From a virus: a stretch of 37,173 bases of DNA. The DNA lies in IMG/VR virus record IMGVR_UViG_3300037041_001644, positions 1 through 37,173 of that record; one strand, written 5' to 3'. A program made the position numbers and the translations under genes. The first letter of the stretch is position 1; each line of letters opens with the position of its first letter. Positions 13,767-21,919 of the stretch are shown one piece after another. Below the pieces are notes generated by a model. That model saw nothing but the letters and a program-made list of their open reading frames with translations, was not told the DNA's origin and did not search any database.

Positions 13767-14609
13767 ATGATAAATCAAAGTATAGTTTTGACCAAAATTT
13801 CAAATGTGATTACTGATATCACTAATTTTGTGACAGATGTTAATCATGTTGGTTCTAGTCTAACTCTGGCCGCAACGGATGCAATATATATTGGATCAAT
13901 TCTTCCTTTTAACGCTTTATATCTTAAACTTCTAAGCACAGCAGTAAATAACAACGCTAGTGTGCTAAGTGTTGCTTTTTGGGACGCGACTTCATTTACA
14001 GACTTTTATAAGGTGTTGGATGGTACGGCTGTATCAGGCGCGACACTGGGTAAAAGTGGAACGATTAATTTGATAGCAAAAGATGATAAGGCTCCATGCT
14101 CGTATGATTCCAGGTATATTGCTGAACTAAATAATGTTGATGGCTACTACGGTATGTACTGGACAAGACTAAAACCATCTTTACTACTTGATGCTATTAC
14201 TCTGCAATATGTCGGGCAACTCTTTGTTGATGCTGATACAACTCTTTTTATGCAGTATCCCGATCTAAACAGTACAAATTACTTTAAAGTTTTCGGCGCT
14301 ACTAAAACAGATTGGCTAGATCAAAGAATTATCGCTACCGACTTAACAATATCAGAATTGATAGCTAGAAATCAGGTCATTTCAGGCGAACAGTTTCTTG
14401 ATTGGCGTCTCATGAAAGAACCAGCTTTACACAAAACGGCTGAATTAATTTATCGTGGCATGGGTGTACGCTACAAAGACGATATGAATCAAGCAAACAA
14501 ATCATTTGTGCAATCGCTTGAATCAAGAAAATACTGTGCTCCAAAAAGCACAACTCTTATTAAGACAGGTCAAACTAATCAGCGGCAACCTATGGGATTT
14601 TACAGATGA
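13767..14609 (+). CDS. Head-tail region structural protein
   Basis: This 280-residue protein has a beta-rich N-terminal half (LTLAATDAIYIGSILPFNALYLKLLST, LSVAFWDATSFTDFYKV) and a helical C-terminal part (TDLTISELIARNQVISGEQFLDWRLMKEPALHKTAELIYRGMG). It lies between the capsid genes and the tail terminator candidate, so a connector/adaptor or head-completion role is likely. AAGGTT lies before the ATG. No specific family is certain. Its stop overlaps the next start (ATGA). Confidence 0.55.
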   Translation: MINQSIVLTKISNVITDITNFVTDVNHVGSSLTLAATDAIYIGSILPFNALYLKLLSTAVNNNASVLSVAFWDATSFTDFYKVLDGTAVSGATLGKSGTINLIAKDDKAPCSYDSRYIAELNNVDGYYGMYWTRLKPSLLLDAITLQYVGQLFVDADTTLFMQYPDLNSTNYFKVFGATKTDWLDQRIIATDLTISELIARNQVISGEQFLDWRLMKEPALHKTAELIYRGMGVRYKDDMNQANKSFVQSLESRKYCAPKSTTLIKTGQTNQRQPMGFYR

Positions 14610-15061
14610 CAATTATAGGTGACTCATATACTGCTTTAGTTAATATTGTAAAAAATACTCTTACTGGTTGGTATAGGCTTACTGACCCTAATGATATTTC
14701 AAATAACTTTGATGCTTTTTTGCGTCAAGGGTGGTCATTAATTGCGGATTCAAGCCAAAATGTTGACAGATATCTATGCTCTATTTCAACTTGGAATAGA
14801 ACCTATATGCTCACGATATCAGTTGAAGCTTTTGGAACAAATAGCGATGATGATCTATATGATGATTCAGTAAAAAAACTTCTGGAAGCGATTAACTCGG
14901 TATGCATAGCCATTGAATCCGATCAAACCATTGCGGTATCAGGTGGAAATGTTATCGCAAGGGTTAGAAATGACAACGGTGTTCTTCCAGTTTCGAGAGA
15001 TGATAAAAAGTTTATCATGTGCGAGTTAAAAATAGATGTGGAAACTAGAATTTCATTTTAG
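14606..15061 (+). CDS. Probable tail terminator/completion protein
   Basis: The 151-residue protein begins with a helix (IGDSYTALVNIVKNTLTG) and has two strand-rich blocks (YMLTISVEAFGTNSDDDLYDD and FIMCELKIDVETRISF) around a helix (SVKKLLEAINSVCIAIES). This alpha/beta plan, the size and the place just before the major tail gene are those of tail terminator proteins, which cap the tail tube and join it to the head. Its start overlaps the preceding stop by four bases. The assignment is by context. Confidence 0.55.
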   Translation: MTIIGDSYTALVNIVKNTLTGWYRLTDPNDISNNFDAFLRQGWSLIADSSQNVDRYLCSISTWNRTYMLTISVEAFGTNSDDDLYDDSVKKLLEAINSVCIAIESDQTIAVSGGNVIARVRNDNGVLPVSRDDKKFIMCELKIDVETRISF

Positions 15062-15072
15062 GAGTTATTAAA

Positions 15073-16581
15073 ATGCCAATTAGTAATAAATCAACTGTTT
15101 TTGCTATCATGAAAGAAGCTACCGAAGGGACTATCACAAAACCAGCGGCGGCAACTGATTTTATACCTATTCAATCTGACTTAGAGATGGTTCCAGAAAT
15201 CGAGAAGCTAGATAATGAGGAAATGAAAAACTCGTTAGGTATGGCTAAAAAGATCACAGGCGCAGAAAACCCAACGGCTAGCTTCTCTCACTATGTGAAA
15301 TCAAGCGGAGTAGAAGGACAAGCGCCAGCATGGGGAAAACTCTTAGAATCGCTTTTCGGTGGTGTTAGAGTAGCGGCGGCTGAAAGAGTTACCGTAGCAG
15401 GTTCAACAATTACGGCTGTAAAAGTAGCAGACGCTTCATTGTTTGTTGTTGGTGAACCTTTACTCATCAAGGATGCAACAAACGGCTACTCGATTGCTTT
15501 TATCCATGCTATCGATACTGTGACCGATCTTATGACCCTTGGCTTTAACATTCCAGTAGCTCCAGCGGTTGGTGTTAGTCTTGGCAAAGCTATCACATAC
15601 TACCCAGTCAATACGGCAACACATCCAAGCTTAAGTTTGTGGCGCTACATTGGTAACGGCGGCGCTAAAGACATGATGCGAGGCGCAAAGGTAACTGAAA
15701 TCAGCTTTTCAGCCGAAGCTGGCCAGCTTATAAATGGAAATTTCAAGCTAGAAGGTTTGGAATACTTCTTTAATCAAATTGAAATCACCGTAGCTAACGA
15801 CACACTTGATTTCACAGACGACACTGGAACCTATGCTGCTCGCGTAGCAACTGGATTTTACAAAACACCACAAGAGCTAGCATCGGCACTTCAAACAGCT
15901 ATTGACGCTCTTACGGTTGAAACTATTACTGTAGGTTACTCAAACTCTACAGGTAAATTCACAATTGCAACTTCTAGTAGTGCTATTCTCTCTCTTCTTT
16001 GGAATACAGGAGCGAACACAGCAAGAACCATTGGAACGACTTTAGGTTTTGCGGTAGCGGCTGATGAAACTCTTGCGGTTACCTATACCGCTCCAACTGC
16101 GCAAGTTTATACCGCTCCATTTACACCAAGTTTTGACGAGAGTGATCCACTATCTGCAAAAGGTCATATCGTTTATTTTGGTGACGCAACTGATAACGTA
16201 TGCTTTGGACCATCAAAGGTTGAAGTAACTCTTACTAACGAGAGAAAAGTTATTGACAACATTTGCGCGGCTTCTGGCCGGTCTGGTTCTGTGATCACTG
16301 GCCGAACAGTGAAAGCAACTGTTTCAGGACTTATGAATCAATTCGATGCTGATAAAATAAACAGACTTCTACAAAACTTGGAATCTAGGTTTCAGTATAT
16401 CGGCGGTTTAAAGAGTGGTGGTAACTGGGTTCCAGGTAAAAACTTTGGAATCTATCTTCCATACTGCTCGGTTGATAGCTTTACCGTGGGTGATGATGAA
16501 TCACTTACTACGGTAGAGTTTGAAGTGAGCGCGTTTGTACCTGATGATGGTTCAAGTGAAGTTTTCATGGGTTTTGTCTAA
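15073..16581 (+). CDS. Major tail (tube) protein
   Basis: The 502-residue product starts after GGAG. The N-terminus, KSTVFAIMKEATEGTITKPAAATDFIPI followed by a run of beta strands, is typical of phage tail tube proteins, with an extra C-terminal part. A central Thr/Ala-rich insertion (about residues 240-350) contains FYKTPQELASALQTAID and FTIATSSSAIL, a domain also seen in other phage structural proteins. Position before the chaperone pair and tape measure supports the call. It should form the hexameric tail tube. It is longer than many tube proteins, which fits added surface domains. Confidence 0.8.
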   Translation: MPISNKSTVFAIMKEATEGTITKPAAATDFIPIQSDLEMVPEIEKLDNEEMKNSLGMAKKITGAENPTASFSHYVKSSGVEGQAPAWGKLLESLFGGVRVAAAERVTVAGSTITAVKVADASLFVVGEPLLIKDATNGYSIAFIHAIDTVTDLMTLGFNIPVAPAVGVSLGKAITYYPVNTATHPSLSLWRYIGNGGAKDMMRGAKVTEISFSAEAGQLINGNFKLEGLEYFFNQIEITVANDTLDFTDDTGTYAARVATGFYKTPQELASALQTAIDALTVETITVGYSNSTGKFTIATSSSAILSLLWNTGANTARTIGTTLGFAVAADETLAVTYTAPTAQVYTAPFTPSFDESDPLSAKGHIVYFGDATDNVCFGPSKVEVTLTNERKVIDNICAASGRSGSVITGRTVKATVSGLMNQFDADKINRLLQNLESRFQYIGGLKSGGNWVPGKNFGIYLPYCSVDSFTVGDDESLTTVEFEVSAFVPDDGSSEVFMGFV

Positions 16582-16624
16582 AAAACAAAGCCTAGTTTTG
16601 TTTACACATGAAAGGAATATAGAA

Positions 16625-16939
16625 ATGCTTTTAAAGAAAATACTATTAAGCCAAATTTGCGAAGATACAGGATTCACCGAAGATTCTTATGTTGTTATCG
16701 ATATTCCATCAGTAAAAGAAAAGATGGATTTTCGTTCAAAATATGAAGGTCTAGGAGATAGCGAAGACGCTAATGTTAAGATAATTGTATCTCTTATTTC
16801 TAAGGTTAACTGTACTCCAATTGATGGTAGTGATCTTATAACTGATTGGGACACACTTAGTTGCTATTCAATTACTACTCCATTTTTAAAATTTTTAAGT
16901 GAAGTTGTAACTAATGGCTATGTCCCAAAAAAGAGTTAG
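16625..16939 (+). CDS. Tail assembly chaperone, first part (gpG-like)
   Basis: The product has 104 residues from ATG 16625, with AAAGGAAT upstream; a longer frame beginning inside the tail protein gene is not needed. It lies between the tail tube and tape measure genes, where lambda-type phages encode chaperones G and GT. The gene ends ...YVPKKS, and CCCAAAAAAG occurs just before the stop TAG (16937-16939). A -1 slip there enters the open frame that continues to 17190. The protein helps the tape measure fold and recruits tail tube subunits, and is not expected in the finished virion. Confidence 0.82.
   Translation: MLLKKILLSQICEDTGFTEDSYVVIDIPSVKEKMDFRSKYEGLGDSEDANVKIIVSLISKVNCTPIDGSDLITDWDTLSCYSITTPFLKFLSEVVTNGYVPKKS
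16924..16933 (+). promoter_or_regulatory. Programmed -1 ribosomal frameshift site
   Basis: CCCAAAAAAG contains two X-XXY-YYZ slippery heptamers in the gpG frame: C-CCA-AAA and A-AAA-AAG. The second is among the most slippery heptamers in bacteria. The zero-frame stop follows within two codons, and the -1 frame is open from before this point to 17190. This is the classic G-GT arrangement. Confidence 0.85.
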
Positions 16940-17190
16940 ACCGGTTAAGATTTTCTACTAAATGTTGGTATAAAGGCATTAATGAGGGCGTAAATCCTGA
17001 ATCAATGCCTTTTTTAGCATTATACATTGAAAGAAAAACTCTTGCCGGTCTTGGATATACTTCAAATTTAAATGAGCTAGATTGCTACACAGTAACTTGT
17101 TTGCTTAATGTTGAAGCAGAAATAAAAAAGCAGGAATCCGAAGCTAGGAAACACGAAGCTTCCAAGGGAAGGGGAAAACGTGGCAGATAA
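16933..17190 (+). CDS. Tail assembly chaperone, frameshift extension (T part of GT)
   Basis: In the -1 frame, codons continue from GAG 16933 with ELDRLRFSTKCWYKGINEGVNPES and then MPFLALYIERKTLAGLGYT, ending in a basic tail at 17190. This adds about 85 residues to the roughly 103-residue G part, giving a GT fusion of about 188 residues. An ATG at 17005 lacks a good ribosome site, and the frame is open and protein-like well upstream of it, so expression by slippage is preferred over a separate start. In lambda the T part contacts the tail tube protein. The end overlaps the tape measure start by 11 bases. Confidence 0.8.
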   Translation, partial: ELDRLRFSTKCWYKGINEGVNPESMPFLALYIERKTLAGLGYTSNLNELDCYTVTCLLNVEAEIKKQESEARKHEASKGRGKRGR

Positions 17191-20100
17191 TAACATCGAT
17201 TTAACCGCGTCATTTGATGCAAGCAATGCAATAAAAGGTGTTAATGATTTTGGTAAGGCTGCTAATAGCGCGGTTGATGGAGTTAACGAGTCTTTTAATG
17301 GACTTCAAAAATCAATCGCTAAAACATCTCAAACAAAATTAAACATTGATGCATCTTCGGCTATTTCATCGCTTGATAACTTAAAAGGTAAAATTGTAGC
17401 GGTTGGCGCTGGTATTGCTGCTTACTTTTCAGCGCAAATGGTTACCGGATTTTTTGGCAAAATGATTGACGAGGCTGTAGATGCTGAGAACAATTTAAAT
17501 CAGCTTAACGCAGCACTGGCAAGAAGCGGGCAGCTTACAACTGAAACATCGGCGTCCATGCAAAAGTTTGCAACGGACTTAATGGCTGTTTCAACGATTG
17601 ATGATGATGTTATCAATGGTCAACTTGCCATAGCTATGAACTTCACGAAATCATCTACCAAAGCGCAGGAGCTAGTAAGGGCGGCGGCTGACCTATCTTC
17701 AGCCATGAAGATCGATCTAGGAACGGCTGTAGAACTATTAGGCAGATCTTTAGACGGAACGGCTGGTAGGCTTAATGAAACTGTTCCAGCACTTCGCGGT
17801 GTATCCGAGGAGGCTTTAAAGAGCGGCGCGGCTATTGAGATAGTGGGTAGGGCGTTTTCGGGCGCGGCAACGGCTGAAATCAGCACATATTCAGGCGCTA
17901 TGGCCCAGCTTTCAAACGTATATGGTAATTTTGCGGCTTCATTGGGTAACATGATAGTTCAAAACCCTATGGTCGCTCAATCGATTAAAGAGATATCGAA
18001 TGCTTTCATGGGCGCTACGGCAAGCATAGAGGCTGGAACAAGCTCTAGCATAGGCTTTGTCAATCGCGGAATATCTGCGATGATATCAGGTATCAGGGAT
18101 CTCATTCCTTCGCTCAACTCTGTCTCGTCCTTCATGAAGTCAATTGCCTTTCTTTTTGAAGCAATGCTCAAAGGGGTGATGAGTTTCGTTGATGGTCTAA
18201 AGATTCTTGGCAACTCTTGGCTATGGCTTGTTGGTACTATGTCAGGTAAGCAGACAGCTTTGGACGATATCAACGCAGCAATTGATAGGATGAAAACAAG
18301 AGGTGATGATCTAGCAGAATCTCTCAAAAATATCGGTAAAGATTCTTTCACAAAAATGGATCTTAAAGACTTTGACGATGCACTAAAAAGAATTCAGGAA
18401 GCTGCAAATAAAAAGCCAATTGAGATAAAGGCAACTGTTAATGCAGGTGATATTCCAAATGTGCTGAAAGGCATAGAGCTAAAACCACCGAAGATTGAAG
18501 CGCCAAAGATAGACAAAATAGAAGCGCCAAAGATAGATACTCCAAAATCTACAGCAGAAAAAGAAAGTGAATTCTTTCCTTTCAAGACGCAAGAGGAGTT
18601 AGATAAGGCCAAGTTTTTAGATCAATTTATCCTAGCAGGTGGTGCTATATCTGGAACAAGACAGAAAAGAGAGTTACCCAAAAAAGGGGACGACCCGAAA
18701 GAAGAAGACAAACCTAGTAAATTTTTACCAGATACATTAATTCCAGGAATGTTTGACGGCTTTACAGCAGTTACCATTGCCATAGGTGAAGGGCTTTGGA
18801 ATGTAAAACAATTCTTTAGCAAAAATCTTCCTTCGATAATAACTAGCATGTCATCAAACGTACAATCCCTTGTGGCAGCTATGGGACAAGGCGCAGAGGG
18901 CGCTAAAAAAGCTGTTCCTGATATTATAGCTAACATGGTTCAAGGCGCAGGTTCGGCGGTTGGCGCTATTTGGGGGCCAATAGGAAGTGCAATAGGAAGT
19001 GGAATTGGTGGAATCATAGGCGAACAAATCAAGCTTGCATCGGGACCGATTGGCGAGACAATGCAGAAGATTGATGAGTTTATGACCGAGCTACCAAATG
19101 TACTTGACCGTATTACTCAAAACCTTCCTACTATCATGAATAAAGTTTTTGAGAATCTACCAAATATATTAATGGTCATATTGAAAGCTCTTCCTGAAAT
19201 TATGAGGGCTTCTGCTTCTGCTATGAAACCTCTTTTCAAAGAAATTGGAAAAGATTCTGTCCCAATGATTAAGGTTTTAGTCGATATTGTATGGGAATCA
19301 ATCGCCATGATAGGGATGGCTATTGGTTATGCAATACAAGGAATTGCACTAGGTCTTGGTGACTATTTTAGAGAAAAGTTTGATGCTGCTCTTAATAAGT
19401 TTGGCGGCTTCATGGATGAAATAACAAACGCTTGGAATGTAAATAAAGACGCGGCTCTTGATGCTATCGATAGCATATCGATGGAGCGGTTTGTTAAAGG
19501 GATAGAGGTAGGTCTTGAAAAGCTTGGCAGCAACATAACAGATATTTTTGATAGAATAGTAAGTGGAATTAGAAACTTTTTTGATCAAATCTTTGATCTT
19601 CCGGTAGTAAGGGATCTAGTTTCTGTTATCCAAGATGGTTTTAAAAGCATATTTTCAGGGGATACTATAGCAAGTCTTGGCAACTCTATAAAAAGTGGGT
19701 TTAGCTCACTATTTAGTACTGAATTTTATAAAAACATTTGGGATGCTGTAACCAAAGGGTTTAGTGATATATTTAGCACTGATTTTTTTAAAGACATTTG
19801 GGACACAGTAACCAATGGCTTTAGTGATCTATTTAGTGCTGATTTTTATAAATCATTAGGGCAATCCATCATTGACGGGTTTAAAGATTTACTGGCTAAG
19901 TTAGATCCAACTGGCATTGTTGGCAGCATTGGCGGCGGCGGTGGTGGTGGTGGTTTGTTAGGTGGTAGCATCATACCAGGAGTTTTAGCAACGGGCGGCG
20001 TGGTTCCAAAGGGCTATCCTGATGATAAATATCCAGCAATGCTTACATCAAACGAAGTGGTAGTACCGGCGCAAACTACACCAAATCTATTTGCTCTCAT

Positions 20101-20287
20101 AGATAAGCTGGCAAAGAAAGATACGGGCGCAGAAACAAGCGTTTCAAACGAAGAAACAAACGAGCTACTAAAGCAGCTTATAGCTATCATCGCTAATCAG
20201 CAAACATACATCGATGTAAAACTTGATAAGGATACTCTTGCCAAAGCGATTGTGTCTTTAAATAAAGATAACAGGAGGCTTGCATAA
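17180..20287 (+). CDS. Tape measure protein
   Basis: This is the longest gene, 1035 residues from GTG 17180 with AAGGGGA upstream. It sets tail length and is ejected with the DNA. The N-terminal third is Ala/Ser-rich and helical. A basic/proline linker has the repeated KIEAPKID (residues ~435-457). Hydrophobic glycine-rich stretches lie near 589-614 (SAVGAIWGPIGSAIGSGIGG) and 710-729, able to enter the host membrane. Residues 820-899 hold four tandem 20-residue repeats (GF-S-FS pattern), coded by exact 60-bp units from 19637 to 19876. A Gly-rich segment and VVPKGYPDDKYPAMLTSNEVVVP near the C-terminus complete a typical tape measure end. Confidence 0.92.
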   Translation: MADNNIDLTASFDASNAIKGVNDFGKAANSAVDGVNESFNGLQKSIAKTSQTKLNIDASSAISSLDNLKGKIVAVGAGIAAYFSAQMVTGFFGKMIDEAVDAENNLNQLNAALARSGQLTTETSASMQKFATDLMAVSTIDDDVINGQLAIAMNFTKSSTKAQELVRAAADLSSAMKIDLGTAVELLGRSLDGTAGRLNETVPALRGVSEEALKSGAAIEIVGRAFSGAATAEISTYSGAMAQLSNVYGNFAASLGNMIVQNPMVAQSIKEISNAFMGATASIEAGTSSSIGFVNRGISAMISGIRDLIPSLNSVSSFMKSIAFLFEAMLKGVMSFVDGLKILGNSWLWLVGTMSGKQTALDDINAAIDRMKTRGDDLAESLKNIGKDSFTKMDLKDFDDALKRIQEAANKKPIEIKATVNAGDIPNVLKGIELKPPKIEAPKIDKIEAPKIDTPKSTAEKESEFFPFKTQEELDKAKFLDQFILAGGAISGTRQKRELPKKGDDPKEEDKPSKFLPDTLIPGMFDGFTAVTIAIGEGLWNVKQFFSKNLPSIITSMSSNVQSLVAAMGQGAEGAKKAVPDIIANMVQGAGSAVGAIWGPIGSAIGSGIGGIIGEQIKLASGPIGETMQKIDEFMTELPNVLDRITQNLPTIMNKVFENLPNILMVILKALPEIMRASASAMKPLFKEIGKDSVPMIKVLVDIVWESIAMIGMAIGYAIQGIALGLGDYFREKFDAALNKFGGFMDEITNAWNVNKDAALDAIDSISMERFVKGIEVGLEKLGSNITDIFDRIVSGIRNFFDQIFDLPVVRDLVSVIQDGFKSIFSGDTIASLGNSIKSGFSSLFSTEFYKNIWDAVTKGFSDIFSTDFFKDIWDTVTNGFSDLFSADFYKSLGQSIIDGFKDLLAKLDPTGIVGSIGGGGGGGGLLGGSIIPGVLATGGVVPKGYPDDKYPAMLTSNEVVVPAQTTPNLFALIDKLAKKDTGAETSVSNEETNELLKQLIAIIANQQTYIDVKLDKDTLAKAIVSLNKDNRRLA
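19637..19876 (+). repeat. Four tandem 60-bp repeats in the tape measure gene
   Basis: Units begin at 19637, 19697, 19757 and 19817, each starting GG-TTTA and coding for a 20-residue block that begins GFKS, GFSS, GFSD and GFSD. The second and third units are closest to each other at the DNA level. The exact 60-bp period keeps the frame, so unit gain or loss would change tail length by one block. Confidence 0.85.
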
Positions 20288-21417
20288 TGGCTGGCATAGG
20301 TTCGGCGTGTGAGACACGCTTTATGTATATCAATTCTCTTGCATACGGGACAATTACAGCTAATTCAGGTAACCTTGCTGGTTTTCCTGCAAGCAACGTT
20401 GTTACTTCTAATCGTGGCGAACTATGGATAACGGCTGGTAACTTCAAAGTAGATGCTACCAACAACAAGCTTTATTTTCTTGTTAATGGCAATCCTGTTA
20501 TCTTAACCCTGACAAACGGAAACTATACAGGAACAACTTTAGCAGCGGAGATAAACAGCAAACTAACAACGGCAACGGTTGGCGTTTCTTGCGCGTATAA
20601 TGCGACAACTTATAAGTTTCGATTTAACCGCACTAACTCTAATACAATTTATGCCATGCTATCAATCGATACCAATGCAACTTGGGATGATATAGGTTTC
20701 ATCGGTAATGTTGATATTCTGTTTGATGATGATAACGATATTTATGGGCTAATTAGAATTCATACTCATGAGTATATTGATTTTGATCTTGGTTATGCGA
20801 TGGACATCAGCTTCTTTGCACTTATGCCTCAAAGAAATTATTCCAACATGCTAACGGCAGGAGCGACTTTAAATGTGAGGGCGTCAAACGTCAATGATGC
20901 ATCTACAGCGCCTTTAAATGTCAACATTGCTTCGGGCGCAGAGGGAAACTTTCACTTCATAGAGCAAGGTACGCCGATTTCATACAGATATGTATGGTTC
21001 ACTTTGATAGATCCCGAAAACTCTTATGGACCAAATCTTGTCTTCTCTCAGCTTTTTCTAGGTGGATATATCGCATTACCCAATAGAACGGTTGACGCTA
21101 GGTTTACTGTTCAGGATGTAGATAGAGCACTTCGAACAGAATCACAGGCCGGTGGTCTTTATTTTGAGAGGTATGGAAGGCATAAGAGATTCAGTGGTCT
21201 TAAGTTTTCAAATCTTGCTAAAGATCAAACTTCGGCTATTCAGCAGCTATACTTTGACATAGGGAAATCAAATAACTTCTATCTATCTCTCGATAGCGGC
21301 AACTTCAACGATGATATCTATCAATTCACTTCATACGGTGTTTTTGAAAACGACCCAACTATAACAGCAAAACAAGCTAACCTATTTGACGCAAATTTCG
21401 AATTCAGGAGTAACTAA
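20287..21417 (+). CDS. Probable distal tail protein
   Basis: The 376-residue product starts at ATG 20287 after AGGAGG, sharing one base with the tape measure stop (TAATG). The position straight after the tape measure is that of distal tail (Dit) proteins. It is beta-rich with a domain of Asn/Thr-rich strands (NKLYFLVNGNPVILTLTNGNYTGTTLAAEINSKLT) that resembles the insertion in the major tail protein. A second half follows with DLGYAMDISFFALMPQRNYSNM and FERYGRHKRFSG. It would form the ring joining tube and hub. The family call is by context. Confidence 0.6.
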   Translation: MAGIGSACETRFMYINSLAYGTITANSGNLAGFPASNVVTSNRGELWITAGNFKVDATNNKLYFLVNGNPVILTLTNGNYTGTTLAAEINSKLTTATVGVSCAYNATTYKFRFNRTNSNTIYAMLSIDTNATWDDIGFIGNVDILFDDDNDIYGLIRIHTHEYIDFDLGYAMDISFFALMPQRNYSNMLTAGATLNVRASNVNDASTAPLNVNIASGAEGNFHFIEQGTPISYRYVWFTLIDPENSYGPNLVFSQLFLGGYIALPNRTVDARFTVQDVDRALRTESQAGGLYFERYGRHKRFSGLKFSNLAKDQTSAIQQLYFDIGKSNNFYLSLDSGNFNDDIYQFTSYGVFENDPTITAKQANLFDANFEFRSN

Positions 21418-21418
21418 C

Positions 21419-21919
21419 ATGACTTTTGGAAACTATGCAAAACGTCAACTATGGTTTGAGCCAGTTATCAATAGTTGGGATCTTTTAGGGAAATTTACAC
21501 CTTCCCTTTCTGGAACAATTAAGAATATTCGCATGAGATACATCATTACAGAGAATTTTGTAAATGACTTCAACTTATCTATTAGAATTGCTTCCGGTCT
21601 AGATCCAAACGAAGTTATAGAAACATCAAACATTTTAACTCTTGATGATTTTACCAAGCCAGCTTCTCCTTATGATTTTCATCAAGGGTGGATTAGATTT
21701 GATTTTAGTGGGCTAGAGGTATTGAGCGGCGGCTATGAATATGGTCTATACCTTAATCATAACTGTACAGACTATCAAACAGCAGATAACAAATTTATCA
21801 TGTTTGCCATTGATTATCCTCTTAGGACATACACCACAAGCGGTGATCAAAATCCTTTTGTTAATGGCTACGCTGATATCCAAATATTCTTAGAAAGGAC
21901 TTATAATGACTTTAACTAA
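21419..21919 (+). CDS. Hypothetical beta-rich tail protein
   Basis: This 166-residue protein starts at ATG 21419 eight bases after AGGAG, two bases past the preceding stop. It is nearly all beta strand, with aromatic and polar residues and motifs like WDLLGKFTPSLSGTIKNIRMRYIIT and GWIRFDFSGLEVLSGGYEYGLYL. This jelly-roll-like plan resembles carbohydrate-binding modules that are common in tail tips. The binding ligand is unknown. It overlaps the next, larger hub gene by 14 bases. Confidence 0.55.
   Translation: MTFGNYAKRQLWFEPVINSWDLLGKFTPSLSGTIKNIRMRYIITENFVNDFNLSIRIASGLDPNEVIETSNILTLDDFTKPASPYDFHQGWIRFDFSGLEVLSGGYEYGLYLNHNCTDYQTADNKFIMFAIDYPLRTYTTSGDQNPFVNGYADIQIFLERTYNDFN

Noticed and set aside
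18622-18936. Long antisense frames within the tape measure gene, and similar ones at 13353-13643 and 1470-1730.
   Set aside because: They mirror strongly coding genes and show no ribosome sites or domains.
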